Below, piece by piece: positions 27,633 to 39,915 of a stretch of DNA of 64,000 bases. Within the stretch, counting starts at the first letter, position 1. Every line of letters starts with the position of its first letter. Under the pieces are notes generated by a model. That model was not told where the DNA came from. It was given only the letters and a program-made list of their open reading frames with translations, and did no database searches. Source of the DNA: Lichenostomus cassidix (lineage: Eukaryota; Chordata; Aves; Passeriformes; Meliphagidae); NCBI GenBank assembly GCA_008360975.2, contig CM039211.1, positions 67,608,565-67,672,564 on the forward strand, written 5' to 3'. The translations under genes and the position numbers were made by a program.

Positions 27633-30600
27633 TCCATTTCATGGATGTTTTTATTTATCAGAGGTAAAAAGAATCATATAATCTGAAATGAAGAGTATGT
27701 GCTTCTGTCAGTAAAACACAGGAAGAAAACACCTAAGTCCTCTTTTAGGTAGACACACCCTCTGCATTATTATTATCAGTTTATTTAAGGATTAATTCTA
27801 TTGTTAACAGTTTTTTAAACGCACTGTGGTTGTAAAAGTGTTCTTATTTAAAAATGAGTTAATGTAGAGGGCTACAGATTTGCTTTATAAAAAGTATTTA
27901 AAAACTTGCAGCTTTTTCCTTTCAGTGCTTTGTCAGTCAGGCTGTGTAACTTAGTGGACATATTGGAAAGTTACTCCCTGATTCCTTCTTTCTAATGATG
28001 ACTGACAGCAATGTCAGTCATTCTTGGGTCCCTGTCTACATGGCAAGAGTGAAAGTGTGAGGCACCTGCAGAAAGTTACTCAAATCCAGCAGATGATTCA
28101 GGCTAGATGAATCTGGGCATCTTCTTTCTGAAGTCCTTGTTATTTTTTATTCAATATTGAGATACTCCATTTACATTTTCATGAATTATTAGATGACATC
28201 GTCACTAAGACAATCAACACTGCACATGAAGTGTACAACCTTAAGTAATAAGCAGGACCATGTGTTTTTCTGGTTTGGCTTGTTGATTTTCAGAAATATC
28301 ATTAAGGCTCTTTACATGTTGAACTAAATCTCTTTTCTCTTAAAATTAGTAAGTATTGTAAATATTCCATTCAATTTGTCTTCAACCTGGTGGACCCATG
28401 AGTGTGCACTTCTGTGTGGGAACAAATCCTTATAGCAGGCTGCCAAACAGACCTGGCAAAACTAGGGGTGTTCATTATTACCTTTTAACCCTTTTTAACC
28501 TAAGAAAAGAAAGTTAAAAAATTTAAGTAAGAGATTAATGCTTCTGTTAAAATAAACATGAAATAAAAAAATAAATATACTTTGAAATGTCAGAAACACT
28601 GTAAAGTGGAGGGCTGGTTATTTTCTAAATTATCAAAAGCCTAGGAGAAGCCTCTTCTTACTTTTGGTGTAATCACTAATCTTTCTTCCATCTGTGTTAG
28701 TGAGGAATCTTTCCATATCATGATTTGGACAGGATGACTGGAGTATGGGCTAAATTGGGACTTGCCAGCCATCACAGTAAGAATAATTATTTCACAGTAG
28801 GGGCAGAAGAAAAAAGTCATCCTGGGGACATCTGGAAGCAAATAAGGCTCAGTTATTTGAATGGCAGATGCTGCTTAAAGTAGGAAGGATCTCACTGTCT
28901 CTGCTAGTAGATGTGAATCATGTGTAAGGCCAGTAAGTTGTGGGTACATGTGACAACACTCTGGGGCAGGAGGCCACTGTTTCTTGGTGCCTGACAGAGC
29001 CAAGCACAGAGCCAAGAGCTGCTGCTGCCAGCACAGCCATCACCACTGCAAGTTGGGAAAATTTCCTTTCTCTGATGGTCGTATTCAAGTAGTGAAGTTT
29101 TAGACACCCCTAACAGAAAGCTGTTCCTCCCAGAAACTGGTCCTCACAGTTACAGTTTTTCCATGTATTTATCTCTTTTCACAAAGGGGCAATTAAACTC
29201 CCATAAGTCTGCCAAATTTATTACATTCTGTCTACCTAAATATTTCCTGTCATTTCAGTTGAATGTGGCATTTTCCGGTTCTTTTTATCTTGCAACTGCT
29301 TAACTGTCACACGTTCTTTCTGAGCTGGCTAAATGTCGAGGGTGGAATAAATTATTACTCACATACTGTTATTTGTATAACTGTACTATTTGGATGGGGG
29401 ACCAATATCCTCTTGTATTAGGTAGGCATCTGAATTTGAATCTGAATGATGGTCACTGTTCCAAAGAAGTCACAATGTTGATGTGTTGAAGCATTTTTTT
29501 TTTAAAATCAGTTGGATATGAAAGCCGCTTTGAAGATAAATGCAGCATGATTAAATTAAGTATTACTTACTGATATATATTTCTTGCATAAATTTGATTT
29601 TCTATTTACATTGCTTCCTGAAAATGCCATTGTTAATAGAGTTCTGACATCTTATTTCCCTTATTGCTGTCTCAGTAGCATTTTATTTCTGATGCTTTAA
29701 TAACTCAGTGTAGACTGAAAGGATAAAACTGAAGGAATTGACTGAACTAATTAGACCCTGATTTGTCTGGCTGTCCAGCACCTGACAAACGTGTCTTTGA
29801 CATAAACAGAATAAAACATTTCTGCCATTAGCCACTTACAAATATCTGTTTTGGCAGAGCTTTGAAACTATTTAATTCTCAGGGCATATTGTGCTGGGTA
29901 AGGAACCAATTCAGGATTTTTCTTTTGCCATTGTGACTCCCCCTTCCTGTCTGTATTGAAATAGAGTCATATTTAGTAGCTTCACAAAAACTCAAAAACA
30001 GTTAATGCAGTTATCACCCTAACAAACTGAGTATTTCTGAGGAAGGGGAAATGTTCCCATTTCAATTTCTGGTTAATGACACACTTAAGTATGGGATCTG
30101 AATGTCAGTCTTTGTATTTTCAAACCTGTAGAAACTTGAATAAAGCTTAGACATAAGAGCAATCAACTCTGATAGCAGTAGGCTAAATATCAGTTTCTGA
30201 AAATAAATTTTATATGAATCTATTCTCCAGACAATTTGACTTTTAAATGTTTAAAAATGTGACATCTTTATATAAGTGAATATAGAATGAGGCAGGAGCT
30301 ATAAAAACTTGAAGTTTCCATGCATCACCTACTTTTCACTATCACCTGTTAAACAGCACAACTAGGTACAATGTGGCTTTACTACTTTCCATTGCAATAA
30401 TTTACTGCCCTTCTGACCTATAAACAGATAACCATTAGCATGACTTGGTACTGTTAGATGTTTGGATACATTCTCGGGTGTAATTCACGGTTTTAAATAT
30501 TGTATGTGTGAAAGGTTTTATAACCTAGCATTTGGGAGACGGCAGCATTACATTTCCTTGAGCAGTGTTCTGGGAGTAATGATTTGTCACTGCAGCCTTG

Positions 30601-30835
30601 TTACAGGGCTTCCTGAGTGAGCATCTTCTCACCTCCTCCTGGATTGCTGTATCCTTATGTAAGGACCATTGAAAAATTCATTAAGCATCTTCCCTTTTGC
30701 CATTGCTTTCTTTGAGGGTGACTTCACTGCAATCTGCATGCAGAAAGTTTTTTGGTGACCTCAGTTATTGATTTACACTTAAAACTTCATTGCAGTAAGG
30801 GGGGGGGGTTGGAATTTGGGAGTGAATGTAAGTGG
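27633..30835. other. Large KIAA1328 intron: no gene seen
   Basis: AT-rich intronic sequence with stops in all frames and only two open frames above 60 codons, both unrecognisable. It contains a 10-G run at 30799-30808. Nothing else stands out. Confidence 0.55.
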
Positions 30836-30985
30836 CTCCTTGTCCTGCATCTGCTACTGATTCACTGTGTGACCTTTGGATAATTACTTCAGCTTTCTGT
30901 TCCTAAGCTCACTATTTGTACAGTGAGGTCAACAGTGCTTCCCACCAGCACTTGTAAAGCTTTTCAAGTTCTGTGCTTTAAAACC
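30836..30985 (+). mobile_element. MIR-like ancient SINE relic
   Basis: This is the clearest MIR-like match in the window. Actgattcactgtgtgacctttgg is followed by ataattacttcagctttctgttcct, then a ctatttgtacagtgagg segment and a tail ending in aaagcttttcaagttctgtgc. This mirrors the MIR order of 'ctgtgtgacctt', 'cacttaacctctctg', 'catctgtaaaatg' and a 3' tail. It is diverged throughout, consistent with a very old insertion. Confidence 0.65.
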
Positions 30986-33900
30986 ACAAGAACAAAGCAC
31001 TGTCATGATTCATAATGGCATTACTCCCTTTGTACCAAAGTCCTCTATTGAAATAAGAACAGTAGGGCTAGGGTAAGAGTGATGAATCAAGTCTGTTATC
31101 CCTTTTCTATTTTTGAGATATGAAATAGCCATAAGAAGCGTTTGTGCAAAATGGCAAACCATTTAAATGCCAACAGGGTTGTTAGACTCCTCAGGTTGCT
31201 GCTTTTGAGGACTGTGTCTCATTTTGGTCAGAAATAAGCCCCAGAACCCCAGGTGATACCTGAGTTTTCACATCTAATTAAATTGAGGGTGCAGTAATGT
31301 GCCCAAACTCTGCCTGTTTGTGGAAACCAAAGGATTAGGACCAGGTACTGGTGCTGGCTAGGCAGTGGGCTAATGACAAGTGTGCACTTGGTGAGGTGCA
31401 TTTCATCATTGTTCCAGTCAGGTATTTAAAAAGGTTAGAGGACAGGGGAAGTAACTTTGAAACATGTAAACTGAAAGGGATATACCTCTTGAAGAAGAAT
31501 GCATGGAAGGATCTTGAGTGACTAGCTAAAGACTGTATGTTAGTGAGACCTGAGGTGCTTAATCCACATTTCTTTTATTAACTTAATTTTTAAAGCTTGT
31601 TTGAGGACATAATTGAGAAGAGGGCTCATAGTAGTTGACAAATAATTTACTTGGTAAGCCAATATAGATTAAGAATGATTGAAAATAATCAGAAGACTTC
31701 TGACATTTACATAATGTTTACCTAAAGCATGCATTGTAACTTGTTTGTTACAGAAGTTATTACCTGGAGATTAACAGTAGATGGGTGAAATGGGAATGTA
31801 AGACCAGAGTGAGAAAAAGACAAAGGGTAGAAATGGAGATGTGTTCAAGTGGAGGAACAGGGAGGTGACATAGCCATGCTTTGTTGATAATTGTGAACTA
31901 TGATAATGTTGTCTCAGTAGATATTCCCAAAAGAATAATTCATCCTGGTTATTGTTTCTTAAGAGGGTAATCTTCCAAGATAGGCATTGTGAAGAATATC
32001 GGTAAATGCATGTAGTGATAGTAAGAGGGTTTTGTGGAAATCCAGAGTTGAGATTTCTCTCAAACTTGGAAGAAACTCTGTCATTTACTCTGTAAGTAAG
32101 GGTAAGTGTGTGCCTTTGCTACACAGCAGGTGTCTTCAGTTTGCCAAGTTCAGCTGCCCGTCAAAGATGAGATCATTTAATTAAAAAAAGGCTTTTATGC
32201 TTTTGTTGTAAGCTGTAGAGAGAATGTGCGTAGGGAATAAAATGATCGGAGAAAGTATGCAGCACAGGTCAACGAGAGGTCCTTTGTAATGACAATAATT
32301 GTTGGGAACATTTTAAAATATACTTAATCAGTATTGGGATTATGAAGATTTAATATCTGAGATTTCTACATAGCTGTGATTAGAGAGCTTGTTTAGGCAG
32401 TGGAAGATCTCTTCTCTAGTGAAGATTGTGTTAGGGTCTGACTGTGGCCCAGTTTTATGTCTTTAAGATTTTGGAGGCATGTTGGGATTTGAGGTTGCAG
32501 TTATGCTGCATTACTGAATTGAAATGAGTTTTTCATACATCAGAAGCAAGTACTGCACACTAATAGTTTTACTGAAATATTAATAAAAAAAGTCCTTTCA
32601 TTCCTCAAACGCTCTTAAAATGTTCTTTCTAACAAGATAATAACTGTAACCTAACAATTTTATATGCATAACCTTTTGTAGGCCATGCAGCGTGTGCAAG
32701 CAGAAATGGCAGGTTGTAAAAAATTAGTGTGGTTGTTTGTATTGTGTTAGTGTTTAGAAGCTCAAGCTCCGTTCCTTACGTATAGCATGAATATTAAAGG
32801 AAGATACAGATTTCTGGCCCATAACTGCAATTTTGCAGAAGCACAGCTTGATGCTCACACCTGTGTTTGGGTTCTTTACTGGGCAGTCTGGTGGTGTTCT
32901 GGGCAACAGGGTCCTGAGCCTGGTAATACCTACTGACAGCCAAGGGAGCTACCAGGTTTTGTGAACCGCTGTAATAAATTAGAAACAAATTTTAGATTTT
33001 CTGCTTTATTTGTGTCACTGCAGAAGTGCTGGAAAATGGAGGGGCCACAGTCATCAGCTGGGGAGTCATTTAGGCAGGTGCTGAATGTGTAAATAAAACA
33101 GAGTTCCTGTCCTGTCCAGTTTATGGTTTGGGGGTGCAACAGAAAAATGAAAGCAAATATGTAGTGGTGATAGCAGAGATGGGAAGACAAAGATGTCCAC
33201 AGAGCACATTGCCCTGTGAGCTTGCTGGGAGCACAGTGGTGCTCTGTGCCTGCCTCGCTGTTATCTTCTAGCAGTAGTAACCAGCAGTTGTTGTTAGCCC
33301 TGGCAGGGCTTGCTATTCTGATTACAATCTTGTTTTTTCCCCCTCAGCTTGGATTCCCATGTAATTTTAGCAATATTCTTATGGAGGACTGTTAGAGCAA
33401 GATAGGAAGTGAATGTTTTATGGAAGCTCAAATTTGTGCTGGAAAATGGCTTAAAGCATTCTCTTTTAACCTTAGCACTTAGTACAATATTTGTGGCAAT
33501 CAAGAATGCAGGAAATGAGGATGCTTTGTAGCAGAGTTAATGAAGAAGATTTCAGTGTGTGCAAACCATTGGCTGCAGTTACGCTAGCGTTCAGAAGGTG
33601 CTTATTTTCCTGTCTTTCAGTAAGTCCTTCCCTGCTCAGGCAGTCTTGCAGGAGCATTTTCGGTATGTGGCAGATGAGGCACGGAGGAAAGGGCCTGTGG
33701 GAGATCACCGCTGAAGAAACAGGATCTTTATTTGTTGTTTGTTATCAGAAATGAATTACTTGAGGGCATGGTTGTGCCCTGCTTTGGTCAGGTACCCCCT
33801 GAACGGGCTGATATGTTGTACCACATAGTGGTATTAGCTCAGCTCCCAGAAGCAGTAGAGCTGCATCAGTAATTAGTTCTTCTCAGCAACCTTAATTAGC

Positions 33901-35251
33901 AGGCTCAAGCAGATACTGCACTGACATGGATACTTAACTTCTGGTTCCTGAGCCAGCTTAAGTATGTGGGCAAGAGCCAAGCGCTGTGCAGTGTGAACTT
34001 AAAAGTTTTGCCATCTTTGCTTTATTTCATTTACAAAACAGACCTTAAATCTCATTTTAAACTTCTTTCCTCAAACTTTTGCTACAGCCAGTGCATTTAG
34101 AGGTCCTTTGTATCTGTGTGAATAAAGAATAAGTACTGCTTTAAACAAGGGCCGCACGTATCTGATTAGAGAATATTCTTTTTGATTAAAATCCATTAGT
34201 TAATTATTCAAACAATTTTTTTGTTGCTTTTATTATTGTTTTTTAAATCAAATCCCATTTCAGTCATCTTTTTAGGCAGGAGATGATATATATAAAATGA
34301 TCTTAGTGTTTATTTGAACATCCAAATGCAATAAATCTGCTCAGTATTTCAATAGCATGCTTATTAATAGAACACATTATTCTGTTCAATATTGCATTGT
34401 CTTTAAAATTTAGCAGAGCATTAGTAGTAATGAAACTAGCTTAAATCAATATATCCCTGTTACGAGCCCATCTATGTGAGGAAGAAAATTCAAAAATTTG
34501 CCTGTAGCACAATAACTAGGTGATAGTTGCACAAAGACATCTAAAAGGAAGACTTTTTAGTGAACTTTTACTTTCGAATTTAGAATGTGTTCAGATCACA
34601 ATGTATTAACATTATTTTTAATACAAATCTTTTCAGAACTAAAAAAATTCCCCAGAAAATAATTCGATTGCTTAGAATTAAATTTTGGTCTCACCGTCAG
34701 TAACGAAAAAGCTCCAACTCACTGGAGTAGGCTTTATAGCTACACCACATGCAACGACTAAATTGAGTATTGTGAGTATAGTCCAGAAAATATCACAGAT
34801 ATTTTCCTATTGAGTTGCAGAAATTGTGTGAAAAAACAAGTGCGCAAAGAAAAACTAAAATTAGATTTAACATTCTCAGCTTGGCAATTGCACGCTTCCA
34901 TTAAATGTATGGGCCAGAATTTTTATACTTAGATGTCTAAAATTAAACCCCTGAATAAAAGACCTGATTGTAGAAAGTGCTTAAGCAAAGTGTTTGTAAA
35001 GAGATGCATGCCCTAGTTCTGATAGTTTAATTTTAGTTTTCTTGGTGGGTTACTGTCACTTCATTTAACTCAGTGTTGTCCCAGAACAATGTCTCGTTCT
35101 CTTAGCTTAAGCTGGTTGAGTTGAATGGCAGTGAGTGCAGGGATGTGCCCTTGCAGCACAGCGACTCAGGTGGGTGGAGCTGTCTTACCGCTGAGTATTT
35201 ACAGGTAAGGAAGCAGAGAGAAGACCACTGAAAATCAGACCACTCATTCCT
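30986..35251. other. Large KIAA1328 intron: no gene seen
   Basis: Intronic sequence without a recognisable gene. From about 33850 to 34950 it becomes very AT-rich and free of repeats, with a texture often seen in conserved noncoding DNA (inference). Open frames at 32794-33754 are short, overlap on opposite strands and are unrecognisable. Confidence 0.5.
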
Positions 35252-35312
35252 TCTAAAAAACTCTTAAAATGTGAAGTAACCGGTCTAAAAAACTCTTAAA
35301 ATGTGAAGTAAC
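35252..35312. repeat. 32-bp tandem duplication
   Basis: A 29-base word beginning tctaaaaaactcttaaaatg and ending in gaagtaac occurs at 35252-35280 and again at 35284-35312 without a mismatch. The copies are joined by cgg, giving a 32-bp period; the second copy is followed by ccgg. Perfect identity suggests a recent duplication. Confidence 0.95.
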
Positions 35313-35539
35313 CCGGTGTTGCTGTGGGGAAAAGCTGCTCGGTTTCCACTTGTGAAAACCAGGCTAACATTCTACATAAGTTGATTCTCCATTTTCTAAA
35401 AGGCAATTTGGGTTTGCATCACAGTAATGTGTTTGCTAAGAATGCTCCCATATTGAACACTTGGTGACTTTTAATGTGGTTTTTTTTGTGTATTGCCCGC
35501 AAGTTCTTGCACTGATTTCAGCTTGCTTAAATCCTCCAG

Positions 35540-35622
35540 AAATACCCCAAAACCAAATCAAAACAAAATAACCCACACCAAAAACCCCAATAAAAACCTC
35601 CAAAAGCCCTCTCCCAAAACTT
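35540..35622. repeat. A/C-rich low-complexity stretch
   Basis: Nearly all bases are A or C (runs such as aaaccaaatcaaaacaaaat). The open frame across it (35493-35723) owes its length to this bias and not to a gene. Confidence 0.8.
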
Positions 35623-35734
35623 TAGACTTATTGTCGATGAAGCAGTTTGCTCTTCTTCTCAATCATCCTCCACCCATGGAGCTGAAGGTCTTCAGCAAAC
35701 ACTGCCCCACAGTGCTTTCATGAGATGGGTAAGT

Positions 35735-35830
35735 AGTGAAGTGTTGCAGATGAGTATCTTGAGTCGTGGATGGGTTGAGTGATTTACTGTTGAGATACGA
35801 GTAGAAGAGACAGATGAGTGACAGCATTCC
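35735..35830 (-). mobile_element. Possible MIR-like relic, reverse orientation
   Basis: The + strand reads ttgcagatgagtatcttgag, then a gatgggttgagtgatttactg segment, which resembles the reverse complement of the MIR core ('cagatgaggaaactgag' then 'ggttaagtgacttgcc'). Only one segment is similar and it is diverged. Confidence 0.4.
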
Positions 35831-36954
35831 TGCTCATGAACTTGGTAGCTCTTTCTCCTTCTTAAGATGTTGAAATGTAATGAAACTTAAACATTTTTAA
35901 ACAACTTCCAGATTAAATTTTAATAGGAATGAAAAATGAACAATATTCTTACAAGTAAGAAATGGTCTTCATTATTTTTTAAAGTCCGTATCATAAGGAA
36001 CAGCACCATTAATAAGAGCCTTGAGTTTTTTTATATTATGTACACTGTTCAGATAGAAATTTAACAGGGAATTTTAATGAAATGATGGCAGAAATCACAT
36101 TTTTATTACATCCCTTTGCAGAATATTTCCTGCGAGACCAAGATAGAGAGAGGCCAAAATTAATGGCTTTTCATAGGAACTGAGTGATAAGTTATGGAAA
36201 GCTTATAGAGATAATAATTTTAGGCTGCTGTTTGGATAGCTAAACAGCCTTATGTAGAATTGCTGCTTAATAGACATATCATGGGAATTAAAGACATTTG
36301 GATGTTAATTTGTATACTTATTTTTGGTATAGGACCACAAAGACAAATTCATTTTACAGATACTTTGCCTGCTGCTCTGCAGAGAGAGGGAAAGAATTCA
36401 CTTATCGGATAGTTCCTGTCACTTGACCACTTAAGAGAACATGGAGAGTTGTCAGGGGGCTGCCTGTCTTTTCCTTTTTCTCCCCTCTTGTGGTTTTTAA
36501 TCTGAACGTAAGAGAGCATGATAAGATCTTGCCATGGTTTTGTTCTCATTAAAAATTAAAGAAATTGTTATTTTGGGAAATGAGAGTTATGTTTAGGGAA
36601 AATAAGCACCAAAAATATTTATGAAAATCTAAGCAATCTAGCATATTATGTTGACTTAGAGTTGAGCTTGTATTGCCCACTTGGCAAATATATTTTACCA
36701 TATTGCTGTACAACTATAATAATAAATGAACATATACTAAAGCCCCCATCTACTATGGCAACTGGCATTTTAAAAAGCACTTCACGTGCTCAGTTTCCTG
36801 TATTTTAAATGCAGATGTTCATCCAAGTTTTAATACCAATGGGAGGCCCTGTTCAAAACCTGCATTAGAGTGAAGCACAAGGTGGCAATAAACTTAATTC
36901 GGGCTTTTATCTTTCTTGGTTCCACCTCAAAGCTTTTAAATATTGCAGTTCTGA
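35831..36954. other. Large KIAA1328 intron, candidate conserved noncoding stretch
   Basis: No gene is seen. From about 36120 the sequence is AT-rich, lacks homopolymers and transposon words, and includes TAAT and ATTA homeodomain-type words, for example around 36210-36310. This texture suggests constraint, but an alignment would be needed to show it. Confidence 0.35.
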
Positions 36955-37105
36955 AGTGCGAGTTTCTTTTGTGTTAGTCATTTCTGCGAACACCTGCGAG
37001 CGGCTGGGTTTAATTGGCCTACAGCTGGCACTGACTGTATGTGCAGGGGCTGGGGGAGGCACTCCTGATCGGCTGCCTTCGCGGCGGGCATCATTATCTC
37101 CTCGC
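36955..37105. promoter_or_regulatory. Second CpG-enriched intronic patch
   Basis: About nine CpG dinucleotides fall in 150 bp, including a tcgcggcggg cluster at 37079-37088, in otherwise CpG-poor intron. It includes the E-box-like words cacctg (36991-36996) and cagctg (37022-37027). It is directly followed by a T20 run. A regulatory role is inference. Confidence 0.3.
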
Positions 37106-37120
37106 CTTCCTTTTCAGCTC

Positions 37121-37140
37121 TTTTTTTTTTTTTTTTTTTT
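37121..37140. repeat. Poly-T tract (20 T)
   Basis: An uninterrupted run of 20 T, the longest homopolymer in the window, just 3' of the second CpG-enriched patch. Confidence 0.95.
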
Positions 37141-38705
37141 GTCTTATATGCAGGTTAGAAAGGTTTAGGGATTAGGGACTGAAAATAGAAGGGGCTCCAG
37201 CGAGATTTGATGCCTCCTGGATGAAGTAATTTTGGCAAATATATCTGCATGCATCAACACCTTATTGAACAAGTCAAGCGTGGATTTGCTAATCTTGTTA
37301 GTCAATTTGCAATACTTCTGTGGCTTTCAGAGAGGTGACTGTGCCAAGGGCCAGGGAGGCTGAAGTGCGCAGCACTGACAACAGGATAGAAGGAGGGAGT
37401 AAAGATTTTAAAAGTCCGTTCTCCATGTCACCTGTTAGCAGTGTAATGGAAGGTGTCACTCTATGTATGGCTGAAACAAAATGATTACAGGTTTGTGTAT
37501 AGACATTTTTGGTGGGATGGCTTTTCTTTAGTCATTGGTGCTCTCATTTTCATCGAGACTCTCTGGATCTCAGTAACTCAGTTTAAATCAGCAGTCTTTT
37601 TGTTTCCCTGTGCATGTCCTTTAGCTTTGAAATAACAGTTGCTCTGCTTATATTTGATTTTGTAAGTTGATTTTCAGAATTAGATACTGGCATGACAAAT
37701 CTTATTTCATACAAGAAACTACTGCAGAGGGCTTGCTTAAAAGTTAAGAGGAAGTAAAAAATTCTCTACCAGTTGCTGCTTTGTAATAGATCAGTAGATT
37801 GTTCTCTACCTGTAGGTTTCCTTGGGTTTTACAGATGAAGTTAAATTATATAATCTATTGAAATGGAACGAGGGAAGAGAGAAATGCAGCCAAATCACTT
37901 GAACTAAGCCAAAATGTCCTAAAGGTCATATTTCCCAGTGCTAAGAAGGAAAAAAACCGTCTTTATATGGAATATTTTATTCACAACAGGAGCAAAACTA
38001 GAGTTTTGAATCTTAACGGAAAGCTGAATCTAAATTGAAAATTGTGAACAGCCACAAGCCTGTAAATACAGCTTTTGGATTATAATAGACCTTGTAATCT
38101 TTTTGTGTCCCTTAAAATAGATTGTAATTTGGAGAATGGTGTAGTTTGTGGACCCAGTGTGTATACTGCATCCTCTCTTGCCAGGTGTATTTCCATTAGG
38201 CATTTGCTGTATGTGGCCTGCAAGGGCCTTTCATGCCACTGCCCTGTGAATCCTGTGTGCTTTGCAGCTTAATGCCAGGTGAGACATACTCTGGAACAAA
38301 AAGATTGCTTAAATGGACATGAAAACTATGGAAATGCCTCTTCACTTTCCTATTAGTGCATATATTACTTAGCTAAATTTCTCCTTTTACGTGGGCCACA
38401 ATCCTGCTGATGATTGACCTTGTTCCAGCAAAAGGCATGCAAGTCTTATTTTTGAACAAATAGAATTTCAAAAAATAAATGCACACTGGGTGCAAAGTGG
38501 ATACTGGAGAAATAAGGTCAATTAGTAACCTCTCTCAACTTTAATCCTTGGTTTCTTTCCTTGCTTTTTTTCTGGGATCTCACTCCTACACTTTATGTCA
38601 AGCTTGTTGCTTCCCTTTAAAATATTTTTCAGTGCAGATGGATACTTGAGGGAAATATCGTGCTACAGAGAGCATGATTGCTAAGCAGAAAAGTGATGCA
38701 CACTG

Positions 38706-38722
38706 GAAAGAAAGAAAGAAAG
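38706..38722. repeat. (GAAA)n microsatellite, about 4 units
   Basis: Four consecutive GAAA units ending in ggg. Confidence 0.85.
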
Positions 38723-39893
38723 GGCAACAACAGTCTGAGTCTGCATGGGTTACTCTGTTCAAATACATGGACAATATTGGTGAAATAACTTAGGTTGAGG
38801 AGAGCTGAGTAAGGGGATTTTTTTCAATCTGACCAGTATAATGTCTTTCATCCTTCAAAGTTTCCATTAAACACAGTTGGTGTGATTGACTGCATGCCCA
38901 AGAAGGTGTAGCAGCACCCCGTAACTTCAATACAACTTGTTCTAGTTTCCTATTTGTGTTACCCAATTGTGTTTAATTGGAATACATTAATATAGCAGAC
39001 ACCTTGCCTTCCCCTAACCAGATTTAGGGCTGAGAATGAGTAGAAAGGTCTTATCTTAATGAAAATGAATTTTCTTCTGTCTGAACAATAATGCAATAAA
39101 ATGATCAACCTTCTTTTTTTAAGCTGTTAATTGCCTGCATGTGTAATGCTACCTAGCGACATTTTTAGCAGTGCCTGGCGAGGGCCCTGCTGTTGGTCAG
39201 AGATTTTGGGAGAGGGCTGAAAGATAACATTATTAGTAACAATTAAGACAAATGTTTCTTTTGTGGCTTGAAGAAGGCTCATTTAGCAAAATCTCTCAAA
39301 GGCAAGGCACTGAGCATTTGCAAGGTTTTATTTATTTTGTAGGGAAGTAAATTGTTTGAGCGAGGGGAGGAACTGGAGTGTACATTAGACCCAGCATAGC
39401 AGCAAAGACATTCCAGTAATGGCACCAGTGGAGCCCTGAGTGCAGGGCAGTGGGATTTCATATACAGTAAAGGGTGAGAAACAGCTACCTCGAATATTTT
39501 TCTTACAGTAACTGAATGCTTTAGTTCCTGAATTAATTAATCAAAGGCCCTAGACTGCAATGTCATTATGGATAGTCAGAACATTTTCAGCTTGATGCTT
39601 GGCTCATCACTCTGGCAGACACTGAACTCTGTCAATCCCTATTGAAGTTGTGCCAATCTTCTCAGATGAAGCTGATTGATGTGAGCCCTTTCCTCACCAT
39701 TCATTTGGACAGCCAGACTGTGTGTGACTAAATTCTTGGCCATCACAGACATTCAGATGAATTCATTTTGATTAGTTCTAGTTGAGGCTTTGGGGAAACA
39801 TGAAGACTGAATTGCCGTTCTTTTCCTCCCTTGCCCCGTGTCAATTCTCGAGCTCGTCCCTTGTCCATCCACAGCCATTATGCTCATGCATGC

Positions 39894-39915
39894 GTGCATG
39901 TGAATACACATGCAC
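39894..39915. repeat. 9-bp inverted repeat
   Basis: The word gtgcatgtg is followed after four bases (aata) by its reverse complement cacatgcac, within a purine/pyrimidine-alternating stretch. Confidence 0.85.
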
